From NCBI RefSeq assembly GCF_014633365.1, contig NC_068344.1, positions 17,561,669 through 17,625,668 on the forward strand: a stretch of DNA of 64,000 nt, written 5' to 3'. Below the pieces are notes generated by a model that did no database searches, was not told where the DNA came from, and was given only the letters and a program-made list of their open reading frames with translations. This DNA is from Diospyros lotus (taxonomy: Eukaryota > Streptophyta > Magnoliopsida > Ericales > Ebenaceae). Positions within the stretch are counted from its first letter, which is position 1; each line of letters starts with the position of its first letter. The position numbers were made by a program, and so were the translations under genes. Shown here piece by piece: positions 38,994-51,200 of this stretch.

Positions 38994-39474
38994 GTGCGCC
39001 TTGTCTTTAATATTTTGTGTCTTTCTCTGCACTTTCACGTGGCGTGGGCTTTTCTTCTTCTTCAGGCTTTTTCTTGGTGGGCAATTTGTCTTCCCAAATG
39101 CTCTCTGCCTCCCTTTTTTTCAACTTTCTTCTCCTTTCTTTATGTTTTAATTTCTTTCCTTGTTCTTGAACTCACGCAATCCTATGCGCCCGCCTTTTTT
39201 TCCAGACCACTTTCTTCTGCAACTGCTTCTCTTCTTTCTTCTTCTTTCCTCCGCACGCAATGGTCGGCTATTAATGATCGGCGACGGAAGCTTCCGGCAG
39301 TTACAGCTTCCTTGACCGGCTACTGTTCGGCTTCCGGTGCCTTGACTGTTTCACTTCCGACGCTGTTCGTCTTCTTTGTTGGCAGTGGTATCTGCTTCTG
39401 GCGGCTTCGTTCTTTCGACAGCGTCTGGTCTTCCGGGGCTCAACGGGTCGGTCTTCCGGAGCTCTGATACCAGA
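38994..39474 (-). other. Leader of a truncated copia element with PBS
   Basis: On the minus strand TGGTATCAGAGC (complement of 39461-39472) is the initiator tRNA-Met PBS of copia elements, two bases inside the LTR end. The GC-richer DNA beyond it would be the untranslated leader. No gag follows. The 157-codon plus-strand ORF over this stretch is its antisense shadow. Confidence 0.7.
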
Positions 39475-40552
39475 TGTTGGAAGGTACTCCTTCCCTCTTC
39501 CTCAACAGTTTGTGTGGGTGTTGTGTGCGTAAGACCAAATAAATGGTGAAGAGCTTTTCTTTTCTGTCAGAAATCTTTGATAGAAAATGCGAGTGCAATT
39601 TTGTTTACCCTTCTTTTTAATGGTGTAACTATCACCCTCACTTATTTTGAACGACACCTTCACTGATTTTGTGAGTATAATTTTGTTCACTCTCTTTAAT
39701 GGGTGACTATCATCTTCACTGATTTTGGATGGCACCTTCACTAATTTTGTGAGCCTTCACTAATTTTGTGAGGGTAAAAAATAATGAGACGGCACCTTCA
39801 CTGATTTTATGAGGGTCAAAAATAACAGAACGACATGAGAGTAAAATTTAATTGTCGTCTCATTATTTTTTATCCTCACAAAATTAGTGAAGGTGAGATG
39901 ATCAGTAAAAGTGATAGTCATCCCATTAAAAGGGTAAACAAAATCGCACTCAGAAAATGCTTTAAAAGTTTTTGGACAGCGACAGATTTAGGTTTTTGAT
40001 TTAGTAAAAACGAATTTAAATATAAAAAATATAATTTTAAAAATAAGATAATAATAATAATATTAAAATATAAAAAATTTTATAATTGTTCACTTTTTAT
40101 ATTTTAATAAAGTGATATAATGATTTTATTAAATATATAATTTTTAATTTAGGTAATTAAATTATCATTCATTTATTAATTTCTAATTTTATTACACAAT
40201 CAAGTCTTGATCGAGTCTTGATGTTTATAGTAAAAAATATATTTATTCTTAATTATAGTAATAGCAAGGGAAGTGTGAATTATAAAAGAAAATAAAAAAT
40301 AAGATAAATTTAAAAATAAAATAAATTAGGACATAAGAGTTAGTGAATTTAGATTATTTGGACAAAGATTTAATATAATAATTTTGGATTGATTTTAAAA
40401 ATTAAATTTAAAATAAAAATAATATATATATAAAAAAAAAAAAAAAAAAGATCTGCCCCCACTCGACCTCGCGAGCTTCCTTGGTGTCTTCTTCTTCATC
40501 TTCCAGATTTATCTTCTCTGCTTCGTATTCTGTGCAAGTTTAATCTCCAACA
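39475..40552 (-). repeat. Copia LTR (5' LTR), carrying a MITE
   Basis: On the minus strand it starts TGTTGGAGATTAAACTTG (40552) and ends TTCCAACA (39475), a usual copia LTR start and end, directly followed by the PBS. Removing the MITE and its duplication leaves about 710 bp. Confidence 0.65.
39591..39951. mobile_element. Mutator-type MITE with long inverted repeats, 361 bp
   Basis: Ends are GAGTGCAATTTTGTTTACCC and, inverted, GGGTAAACAAAATCGCACTC. The 9-bp target duplication AGAAAATGC (39582-39590 and 39952-39960) is perfect. Nearly the whole element folds back; inner arms 39754-39793 and 39854-39893 pair at 38 of 40 positions. No coding content. Confidence 0.92.
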
Positions 40553-41667
40553 GTTTATTGATGCAAAAGGAACCATAAAATTAACAAAGTTGATTCCTCC
40601 AGAGAGTAGAGTCGGCTGACAAATCTCATCCATCGAAAAAGCAGGCTAAAGGAGACAGAGACCGCGTTTTAGTACTACTTTCTACATAAAGTTTTTATCT
40701 TTCGGCTGTCGGTTTTGTTGAACAGAAGTTTGTTTAATCGATTTGGCGGCTTTTGATTAGCAGCATGCATGTGGGTCCAAATTAATCTACAGATTTCCAT
40801 AAATGGCGTAAGGAACCTTGAAACCTTAAAGTTAAAGACTAATATATATATTCAAACCAAAGGAGAAAGAATCGTGGCCCAGACAGAAACGATTGTACAA
40901 CTGTCAAACTACGATTACTCAACTTTTAAGTTCTCTCTCCACGCCATTTGATTTCAAGTAAAGTTGTAAAATCTGTTTGCAAGATCGGATGGCCGGTTGT
41001 TTTGAATCCCATAACCTCCTCCCAAGGTGGCGTTGGCATTTTTATAATCACAAATAGTTTTAATGGGTATTTTTTTAATTGCGGTTACACTCAAATAATT
41101 ACTTATTCATAAGATAAATGATTAGAATTTAAATTTATCTATATTTAAATTTTAACAAAATGATAAAATAAGTTATTCAAATTTGAATCTATCATACTTG
41201 TTTGAATTTTAACGATATATGTTTGTACATATATATATATATATTTGTGTGTGATATCGATAAATAGATATAGAATTTAATAGAAATAAAATAATTAAAA
41301 TTAGTTTTTTATCGTTCATATACTGTCTCCAGTATTACTATTCGAGTGTCGGACAAACAAGAGGTGAACGTATAATTTTTTTTATAATTTTCTTTTACAA
41401 GATCATTAAACAAATTAATTTTGATTATTTCACAATAATTCAGGTATTTTTAATTTTTGTTAAAGTTCTACATATATATATATATATATTAGGATTGTTA
41501 TCTTATATGAGAATTCTAGGGACGTTACCCACTATAAAATATTCCCTTCTAAGAGATATCAGCAAAGATACATGTACTCCCAAAGGAAAGTGAGGGCTCA
41601 GATATAGAAGAACAAAGAAAGGGGCATAACAGGACAAAGCACCGGAACGAATCTGCGTGGGATTACG
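40553..41667 (+). other. Upstream region of the secreted-protein gene
   Basis: AT-rich with (TA)n runs near 41229-41243 and 41472-41490. A promoter for the gene starting at 41668 must lie here; the TA run at about 41472-41490 could serve as its TATA region, but no transcription start can be fixed. No other gene is seen. Confidence 0.4.
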
Positions 41668-43251
41668 ATGAAGGAAGCAAGAATGGGCTCTGTGGAATTC
41701 ATATTGATTTTCTTCATGCTTTCCTTCCACTTCTATTCTCCTCTTTCTATGGCAGAGAGCTCGCCGTCAGGTTTATTTTTATTTCACTCGATTAATGATT
41801 CGACTAAATATTTTAGTTGTTTGTTTCCCGGGAAAACATGAATTCTTTAGTGAACTAGCTTAGCATGATCACTCAAGGTTTCGCCAACTCAAGATGTGAT
41901 TTGAAAGCAGTTTGTACCTATATATGTCTTTCTTTCTCTCTATGATCCTGTGCCATGTTGCCGAGATAAATTAATCCATGCTTTGGTTTGGTGGGATCCG
42001 GCTTCAAGCATGGATTGTGTTCTTGAAACCCAGATTGAGTAGACACTTAATTTGCAGCTGCTTCTCCACTCCCCAGAAATTAAGCTGAACATAACACAGT
42101 TGCAGCTAGCCAAACCCTAATTCGATTCTCATGGGATTACTGCTCATGCTCCTCTATCACTTGTTGTCCTTAATTTTTACAAATGCGATAAATCACAATA
42201 GAGACTTTATCTCATTGTATAAGACAAAGAATTAAACTCACGACTTACTGATACGAATCTTAACTTATCGTGACCCAATCATTTGACATGTATCTTGGAG
42301 CCATCATAATTCGATTATTATGAATCGGTAGTTAAGACACTCTTTACATAAACTATATTAAACAGATATGGGCCATATGGCATTCGAAAAGAACAAAAAA
42401 AAAGAAAAGTTGTATGCACTTTATATATTTATTTTTACATAGAGATAAATGGCATAAATATACATAATCAAGCAAAAGATAATCGTATCTCTTCTTTCAC
42501 TAGTTTGTGTAGCATATGCTGTTTAGAATTCTTGATACGAAAATTTTAGAAACTAACGTCCCTTTGTCTGCAAGGTAGTACTGATTCGTTTACCCAATTA
42601 CTAACTAAAGAATCCATTTGTTTTAAGGGCAATTTTCTTCTGTTTTTTATTTATATATATTTGAAAAATATTACTTATATTAATGTCACAATAGCACACT
42701 CTAGTGTGTTTTTTCTTATAATTAGTATTTTTCATAATTTTAATTATAAAAAACACTGTTAAAAAATTATATAATTAATCCTCTTTTCATCGCCAAAAGA
42801 AAAACTTTGTGTAATTAATTAGGATAGAGTATTTAAATTAAAACCAAAATTAAATTACATTAGAGCTCTGTCCAACTCTATTTATCATAGTTGATGACGA
42901 AGTACTCGTCCCAATAACCCGTGTTCTTTGTCAGCAGCAGCTCATTTGAAGGAAGACACTAGCTCTACTCGTGGCAGCGGAAATGGATTAGGCCACCGGA
43001 GAAGTATGGCAATCACCACTTTTAGTGCCAAAGGAGGCCGACCCATCGGCACCGGCGGGCCTAGGGAAGGAAATCACCGTACGCCAAGCACAGGAGGCGC
43101 CGCCGTGATTCCCTTTTATGCAGCGGGGGCTGCCGGCGGCCACCACGGCAGCCACCATGGGGCTGCAGGCAGCTGCAGACACAGCTACCTTGCACTCCTC
43201 ACCTTGTGTGCAGTGGTCTTGGCATCGTTTCTCTTACAAGTAGTTCTGTGA
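41668..43251 (+). CDS. Small secreted protein with hydrophobic C-terminal tail, possibly GPI-anchored
   Basis: Two exons: 41668-41770 and 42935-43251 (an acceptor at 42938 also keeps the frame), with a 1,164-bp GT-AG intron in phase 1. The product is 139 residues. Residues 8-29 form a signal peptide (FILIFFMLSFHFYSPL, probable cleavage after SMA). The middle is Gly/Ser/His-rich and basic: TTFSAKGGRPIGTGGP, then AAVIPFYAAGAAGGHHGSHHG. Residues 118-139 are hydrophobic (LALLTLCAVVLASFLLQVVL) and end the protein, as in GPI-anchor signals or a tail membrane segment. It looks like a plant-specific family of short uncharacterised secreted or transmembrane proteins. GC content is far above the surroundings, supporting real coding sequence. 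Function is unknown. Confidence 0.75.
41771..42934 (+). other. Intron of the secreted-protein gene
   Basis: AT-rich, starts GTTTAT and ends TTGTCAG. No nested gene is recognised. Confidence 0.6.
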
Positions 43252-43425
43252 CTAGTAACCAAGCTACCGTGAACTCAATATGTATATTGGCATTCATAGG
43301 ATAGTAAGTATAGTTTAGCCAGCACCAGTCCGTCCTTTATTTTATTTTTGTTTTTTGTTTCTTTCTTTTTTGTGTGCACGGTAATGTATATTGTCGGTTG
43401 TCTTTATTTTGTGCATGTGTTGTTG

Positions 43426-44233
43426 TGTTACAGACAAAAATTCATTAAAAACACAAAAAATACCTAAAAGTCTAAAATAATATTTTGAGCTAAAAATGTA
43501 TAAATTTCTCTTTAATTGCGGGCCTCACGCAATACACAAATTAGTTAACTTTGACATTTACAAATCCCTTCGAGCTTCCCATAAAAAGGATAGACATTAT
43601 CTTTTAGAAATCCTAATAAAACCTTGCTATGAAAGTGATAATTATTAAAAATTCTAATTCTGATAAAATATTAGAATATTAAGATAAATATCATCTATAA
43701 AAAATCTCAACCCAATGAGATTAAGGATTCCTCCATTCTCTTCTATAAATAAGTCCTATTCTAGAAAAAAGGTATGTCTCTGATATTGGTGAAAATTTTG
43801 CTATATAATTTTTAACATCATCAGCATTTGACTTAATTATCAGAGTATTTGCACGGGGACCTTCCTGTGCCCTCTGATTGTTTTATCTCTTGTAATCTTG
43901 TACAACATCAGGTCTCGAGATGAAGGTCTCAAGACGACATTAAGTCTCAAGACAAAGGCTCAAGACGACATTAGATCTCTAGACAAAGGTCTTAAGACGA
44001 CATTAGATTTCGAGACGAAAGTCTTAGGACAACATTAGATTTCGAGACAAAGGCCTCAAGACTACATTAAGTCTCAGGACGAAGGTCTCAATATGACATC
44101 AAGTCTCAGAATGAAGGCCTCAAAATCACATCAAGTCTCAAGACGAAGAAAGTCTCGAGTCAACAATAATCTTAGACAACTTAACGACAACGTTTTCACC
44201 CCATAAATTTATTGTTGTGTTCGAGCGACAACA
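43426..44233 (+). repeat. 5' LTR of a Tat-type Ty3/gypsy element (left boundary approximate)
   Basis: Starts about TGTTACAGAC and ends GCGACAACA, directly followed by a PBS. It contains a TATA-like TCTATAAATAAG (43741-43752) and the segment ACTTAATTATCAGAGTATTTGC typical of Tat LTRs. A run of about 30-bp units (AGACGACATTAAGTCTCAAG variants) covers 43910-44155. Confidence 0.6.
43910..44155 (+). repeat. Minisatellite in the LTR
   Basis: About eight imperfect units of about 30 bp, each with (G)AAGGTCTCAAGACGACATTA or a variant. Confidence 0.75.
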
Positions 44234-44235
44234 AT

Positions 44236-44879
44236 TGGCGTTGTCTATGGAAAACGTACGAAAAGCAAACAAATCAGTCTACAATAGCCCAAACGAAAAG
44301 CACCACCAATCAACAAAGTCAAGAAAGAGTAGAGGCTTAGTCCTTGGGGCATTCACTCGGAGCACAAGACGATCCTTCACACCCCCACAAGATCGCCACC
44401 AGATAGTCTTCCTCACACCACTTGAGATTCTCAGTCCTAAGGCCCTCTCAAGGCTTCCTCCCAAGTTTAGCTGGGAGTTCACTCTTAAGACCAGTCAAGA
44501 ATCCCCTCCCAAGAACAGTTGGGGACTCTCTCTCAAGACTAACTAGTTAGAAATCCCTTCTTGGGGTTAGTTGGGGACTCACTCTTAAGACTAGTTGGGA
44601 ATCCCCTCCCAGGGTTAATTGGGGACTCACTCTTAAGAATAGCTAGGAATTCTCTCCCGAGGCCATCTGGGGGCTCACTCTTAAGGCTAATTGTCTTAAG
44701 ACCAGCTGAGGATCCATCCCGGGCCAGTTAGGGAACCATTCTCAAGATTAGCCAAAGACTCACTCTAGGGTCGACGAGAAACTTATCCCACGAGGCTTAC
44801 AGGCTCAGATAAACTTTTCTCGTAATACTACAAGCAGAGTATGAAGCCTTGCGATGCTAACATGAAGAAATAATGCAGG
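44236..44879 (+). other. PBS and 5' internal region of the Tat-type element
   Basis: TTGGCGTTGTCTATGGAA at 44236 is a TGGCGCC-type PBS. The following region could be leader or gag N-terminus. At about 44450-44740 it holds imperfect repeats of roughly 60 bp based on AGTTGGGGACTCACTCTTAAG. The CACTA element inserts at 44880. Confidence 0.6.
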
Positions 44880-44889
44880 CACTACAAGA

Positions 44890-45610
44890 AAAATCTGTTT
44901 TAGTGACGGAAAAATCCGTCACTAAAAACATAAAATCCGTCACTAAATTTTTCTGTGACGGGTTTAGTGACGGGGTAAAATCCGTCACTAAAGCGGGCGT
45001 GACAGAATTTTAGTGACGGGGTGAGTGCTACCCATCGCAGATCTGTGACGGGATAGCAGTTCCGTCACAGATTTGTGACGGGTGTCCCGTCACAGATCTG
45101 TGACGGGGCAGTACTACCCTTCACAGATCTGTGACGGGAAGTATTTCCCTGTCACAGATCTGTGACGGGGGAAGTTCATCCCGTCACAGATCTGTGACGG
45201 GGAAGTACTTCCCCGTCACAGATCTGTGACGGGATGAACTTCCTCCGTCACAGATCAGTGACGGGAAAGTTCTGCCCGTCACAGATCTGTGACAGGGGAA
45301 GTTCATCCTGTCACAAATCTGTGACGGGCAAATACTTCCCGTCACAGATCTGTGACGGGAAAGTACTACCCGTCACAAATCTGTGACGGAAACTGCCCCG
45401 TCACAGATCTGTGACGGGACAGTCTGTCACAAATCTGTGACGAACAGGGCAAGTCGTCACAGATCTGTGACGAGAAGTACTGCCCCGTCACAGATCTGTG
45501 ACGGGCTCCCCGTCATAAAAATTCTTAAAATAAAAAATAAAAACGAGCAATCTGTGACGGGATACTACCCGTCACAGATCTGCGACGGAGCACCCGTCAC
45601 AGATATTTTT
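44890..45610. repeat. Left subterminal palindrome array of the CACTA element
   Basis: About 18 copies of the palindrome CCGTCACAGATCTGTGACGG or close variants from about 45035 to 45605, spaced about 30-35 bp, preceded by TTAGTGACGG-type motifs nearer the end. Such motifs are where CACTA-encoded proteins bind the ends. Confidence 0.93.
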
Positions 45611-46282
45611 AAATATAAAAAAAATAATATTAAATAAATAATTAATATTTTATAAAATTAATATAAATAAAAAAATAATTTTGGAAAAAAAATTAAAGTA
45701 ATATTAATATTTTAAATCAATAATATATTTTTAATTTCAAAAAATATATTTTTAATTTTTAAATTCATAAAATTAAAATTTATATTTATTAAAATTAAAA
45801 TTAATATTTTCTTTTATAAGAATAAAAAAATTTAAAATAACAACAATTTTTTTAAAAATTTAAATAAAATATTAAAAATAACATTAAATAAAATTAATAT
45901 TACTCACATTCACATTAAAAATAAAAGAAATTTAACATTAAAAAGAAAATTAATATTATTTTAAATCATAATATATTTTTATGAAATTAATATATTTTTA
46001 ATTTCAAAAAATATATTTTTAATTTTTAAATTTATAAAATTAAAATTTATATTTATTAAAATTAAAATTAATATTTTCTTTTATAAGAATAAAAAAATTG
46101 AAAATAACAACAATTTTTTTAAAAATTTAAATAAAATATTAAAAATAACATTAAATAAAATTAATATTACCCACATTCACATTAAAAATATAACAAATTT
46201 AACATTAAAAAGAAAATTAAAATTTAATATTAATATTAAGATTACCCAAGTTTACTTCAATGTTTACAACATTCCACTACAA
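45611..46282. other. AT-rich spacer inside the CACTA element, with a large direct duplication
   Basis: The stretch at about 45700-45920 is repeated at about 45960-46210: the same order of ATATATTTTTAATTTCAAAA, TTAAAATTTATATTTATTAAAATT and AATAACATTAAATAAAATTA occurs twice. No coding content. Confidence 0.7.
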
Positions 46283-48083
46283 TCAATCGTCATTATTATT
46301 AGCATTTTCATCTTCATCATTGTCACTCTCATCTTGATCAGCTACCGGGTCAGATCCACCTGGAACAGTCGACGGTCCAGCATCTGCAGTAGATTGTTTT
46401 GTCAATCTACTTATTACTATATTCATTTCTGACTGCCACACTGTCACTTGTTCTTGCCACTGTCGTAATTGCCGATTCTCAGCCTAGGATTCAAGCAACT
46501 CATCAGTTAATTGGGTGACTTTAAGTTTCATTTGTTGAAACTCTGGTGACATATGTGAAGATGATTGGCTAGATCGATTGGTGGTAGATGGATATAACAA
46601 ATTAGCTTGGGAGCCCAGCCCGTATATTCGACCCTTTCTATTCCAACCACTAACAGCTTGATAGAAGATGTCGTGTTCATTAACTGTAGGCGATGAGGAC
46701 TCTCCAGTACTTGTGGATGATGAAGATGCCTTTGCACTCAATCTTTCATATTTTTCCTATAAAATTAAAACATTCATGTAAATGAATTAAAAAATTATTT
46801 TAAAATAAAAATTTTAATTTAATTTATAAAACACACTTATAGCGATGGCCCTAGATCTGTCATCGACCCACACTTCTTCTCCTTGATTATCTTTCCTGGT
46901 GTGGGTTCTCCTGAAGAATTCAAACTTATTGGGCTCACGATTCAATTCAGTTGCCTGTATAAGAAATTAATAAATAATATAGTAAATAATATAGTAAACT
47001 TATAATTTAAATAAATTAAAAAATATATATAACTTAGCATAAGTAATTACCAGCCTTCTTCGAGTCAAGGAGAATGGAATGGACCCGCCAGTGTGGAGCG
47101 ACCCACCGGTCTCGGAAGCACGATTTTTTTTATTTTGTGTGGCAATTTTTTTGTTGCTTTCTTCTGCCCACTTTGCATCAAGTGCCTTACGCACGTCGGG
47201 ATCCATCCACATTGCTTCGTCTTCCCTATTTCTAATTCGATGCAAATGGCTCCTAAAACTTCGTCTACCAGACTTATTCCATGTGAGCCATATGCGATCA
47301 TTCTCCTCGGCTTGCCAAAAATACGTCTTCTACATTAAGTTAAGAAACATATATATATATAAGAATTTAAATACAAACTTATATTAATAAAGAATTATAA
47401 ATTAACTTACGTTAAATTCTTCAAGCCACATCCTTCGTATTATTTCTGGCACTTCATCCCAATGAATCCACGGTTCGGTGTATCGTGCCCTCCAAATCTT
47501 TCCTAATTTGCTTGGTGGGCCACTCTCAGGGATAAAACTGTCAAACACAATATATATATATATTCATTTGCAAGTAATAAGTTTAAAATAATAAATACGA
47601 TACTCACTGATTACACTGTTCATCGCAAGATAAGTATTTTCGACCGTCTCCTTGGCTGATGCCAACCGGGTCAGTTGGAATGGGCTCAGAGTGTTGTGCA
47701 GAAGCAGATGATGAATTGAGTCCTTGCGGTGTCGGCATGAATGTGTATGGGGAATGTCTGTCTGGCATATAAGAAGTTCCCCCAACATATTGGCCACTCG
47801 GTGGTACAACATCTGGTGGGTAGAAAGTTGGTGGAACACCATAATAACCCCATGGCGGCATCGTGGTTCCAGGATATGGAAATTGATGAGGCATGGGAGC
47901 AAAAGGTTGTGAGGGTGGTGGTGGGGGTGGTGACTGGAGATTGAATTGTGTGGATTGAACAACAGGTGTGGAGTCAGGAGAAGAATATTGCGAACCAGAA
48001 TTGGCATCTGGAGAAGGTGTGGTCCTATAAGATGTTCTACTTCTACCTCTTCCCCTACCCGAAGGTGTTGAATGTTCTGACAT
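46283..48083 (-). CDS. CACTA-encoded En/Spm-type protein (Transposase_24-like), one in-frame TAG
   Basis: Five exons: 47608-48083, 47411-47537, 47051-47329, 46835-46954 and 46283-46756. All splice sites are GT-AG with consistent phases (2, 0, 0, 0), giving 492 codons. Residues 1-155 are Pro/Ser/Gly-rich, starting MSEHSTPSGRGRGRSRTS. Residues about 160-330 match the plant En/Spm-type domain: KLGKIWRARYTEPWIHWDEVP, WLTWNKSGRRSFRSHL, EFFRRTHTRKD and VDDRSRAIA. The C-terminal part is a Gln/Glu-rich helix then an acidic tail. Codon 425 (complement of 46484-46486) is TAG; the frame stays open for 66 codons beyond it. The exon-4 donor (GTGTTT) is weak. Related proteins act with TNP2 in CACTA transposition, probably by binding the subterminal repeats. 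Confidence 0.85.
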
Positions 48084-48240
48084 CTATTTCGATAATTATA
48101 TATGTATGAAAAAAAATTACATTAACATCAAAGTCATCATACTAAAAGTACAGGTACACAAATTATAAATATTCATATTTCAAAAATACAAAGGTTATTA
48201 ATTAGCATGCACAAAAAAAAAAAAAAAAACCATAAAACTA

Positions 48241-51200
48241 TCAGTCATCTTCTTCTATATATTCATCAATGTCTTCTTGGTCACTATCTCTGTCATCAGA
48301 TAATATATCTTCCTCGTCTTCTTCTGAAACAGATTCTTCATACATATCATTTTCTTCTTCCTCAACAATATTGGAGACATCAACTTCCTCTACTAGCCCA
48401 TTATCATCTTGTAAAGTGCCTCCAAGGTCAATATTTACATCAATTACAGGCCGTTGCAATATTTCATCCTCTTGAAAAGGCTCTTCCATGTTAGCTTCAG
48501 GAGCATTTATTGTACCTCGTGCCTTTGTTTTAATTACAACCATCCAACCATTTTTTTCACGACAGTAATCAGGATAAGACGCGTAATACACTTGTTCAGC
48601 TTGTTGGGCAAATATGAATGGATCATATTTCCTATATCTTCTTGATGATCGAATGTCTACAATTCCATATTTATCATGAATTTTAGTTCCTCGTGGACTT
48701 GGATCATACCATTCACATTTGAACAAAATTACTCTTTTTATTGGTAAGCCTGCATATTCTAACTCAAGTATGTCTATAAGTTTTCCATAATAATTCATAT
48801 GTGAAGCTCCACCTCCTGACGCAGACACGCAAACACCATAATTTTCTGTCGACCTACTCTGACTCCATTCAACAGTATGAAATTTGTATCCATTGACGAA
48901 ATACATTGGCCAATGTTTCACGTTGGGAGTTGGCCCCCACCCTATGCTCTAAATTAGTGGGTCTGCAATAACTTCGCCACTCAAATTCACCTAACTAAAT
49001 ATTTTCATCAATTTATGTATACATAATTAATATTAAATTAAGAAATATCTTAAACTTTACAAACTTACATGATTATGGAACCAAACACAAAAATGCTCCT
49101 CGATTTGTTTGTTTAATTCTTCGTCACTAATTATTGGCGATAATTCACGTAATATGTTTGTGTACATGCTGAAACATTAAAATATATATATCAACATAAT
49201 ATGAACAAAATTATTAATATGAAGTCATAAATATATTAATATAATTAAGTTTGGGTTCTTACTCAATATAAGGTTCGACCTCTGGCGTATTTAGCAAGAC
49301 ATATAACTTTGCTGTTTGGAACTCATTCACATCCAACCATCTTTTTTTCATTGGACCAGCTGCACGACCCGGATAATTGAAGATAGAAATTTGTGGATGC
49401 GTAGATTCTCCCCCATCATCATTTCGAGGGGCTCTCGTCCTCCTTGATTGAATATTTGATTCAAAATAATATGAACCAAATGTGGCTGTCTCCTCAATTA
49501 AATATGCCTCACAAATAGATCCTTCTATGCGAGCCTTATTCCGAACTTTCTTCTTTAAAGTATTGAGAAACCTAAATCATTTTAAAGTTATCTTAATTTA
49601 TGAAAAAGAACATAATAAATTATACGACAAAATCAATAAATTATATGAATATAAAATTTATTACCGTTCAAATGGATACATCCATCTGTATTGGATTGGC
49701 CCTCCGACCTTTGCTTCATAAACCAAATGTACCGGGAGATGTTCCATTGAGTTAAACCATCCAGGCGGAAATACACGCTCTATTTTGCATAGAATGATTG
49801 GGATGTTCTGTTCCATAACTTCCAAATGTTCAGTTCTTAACATTGTTGAGCATATTTCTTTGAAAAACTGGCATAATTCAGTTATTGGACTCCAAATTCG
49901 ATCTGGTAATCCTGAAAATGCCGTTGGAAGTAACCGCTCCATAAGAACATGACAATCATGACTCTTCAAGCCAAACAATTTTCCATTCTTCATATCAACA
50001 CATCTGCCCAATCTAGATGCATACCCGTCAGGGAGTTTAAGTTCTTTTATCCATTTCAAAATACTTAACTTTTGTTCTCTTGTGAAAGTATATTGAGCTT
50101 TAGGTTTCCAATATTTACCCCCACCACGTTCTACTAATTCCAACTCCTTCCGCCTGCAATATTCTTTCAGGTCCATTCTAGCTTTGCTATTATCTTTAGT
50201 TTTACCTTTCACATCCATGATTGTATTGAAAAGATTATCAAAAATATTCTTCTCGATGTGCATGACATCTAAATTGTGTCGGATAAGATTATCTTTCCAA
50301 TATGGCAAATCCCAAAAAATACTTCTTTTTGTCCAATTGTGTTGCACACCATATCCGATCATAACACAATTTTGTTGTTCTAAGATAGACGGGACATTAC
50401 ATACTCTACCAAATACGTTTTCTCCACTTAAACGAGGAGGTGGACAAGAATTATCAACTTTATTTTTTCGAAATGCAGTTGTATTCCTTCGAAAAGGGTG
50501 ATCCATTGGCAAAAATTGTCGGTGACAATCAAAATATGATGTTTTCCCACCGTACTTGAGATTAAAAGCTTTTGTGTTTTCCATACAATACGGGCATGCT
50601 AATCTACCTGATGTCATCCAACCAAATAACATTCCATATGCAGGAAAATCATTGATAGTCCACAACAGAGCTGCTTTCATCATAAAGTTTTGCTTTGTAG
50701 ATATGTCATAAGTCAACACTCCTTCGTGCCAAAGCAATTTCAATTCATCAATTAAAGGCTGTAAAAATACGTCTATCTTACTTTTGGGATTTGAAGGACC
50801 CGGAATAATAACCGTTAAAAACATAAACTCTCTTTTCAAACATAATCCAGGAGGCAAATTATATGGAGTCACAATTACTGACCAACAAGAGTACAGGCGA
50901 CCCGATTGACCATATGGAGTGAACCCATCTACACACAAACCAAGCCTTACATTTCTAGGATCAGTAGAGAAGTCAGGATGTGTCCGATCAAAATATTTCC
51001 ATGCTTCACCGTCAAACGGGTGAGACAATACCCCAAACTCTCTCCAATTTTCATAGTGCCACCTCATGTTCGAAGTAGTAATGGTTGAAGCATAGATTCT
51101 TTGCAATCTTGGTATGAGGGGCAAATACCACATTCTCTTAAAAGGAATTTCTTTAAATTTTCCTATGCCACTTCTTGCAGACTTAAAACGAGGATGACTA

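Noticed and set aside
38994..39467. 157-codon plus-strand ORF with hydrophobic N-terminus
   Set aside because: It overlaps the antisense strand of a copia leader and ends at the inverted PBS; no coding relatives are recognised.
45035..45605. Regularly spaced 20-bp repeats that look like a CRISPR array
   Set aside because: Spacers are short (about 12-15 bp), the repeat is palindromic, and the array sits at the end of a CACTA element in a plant genome. These are subterminal transposase-binding motifs.
47564..48007. 147-codon minus-strand ORF in another frame
   Set aside because: Shadow of the first exon of the CACTA second gene (47608-48083), whose frame continues through four further exons.
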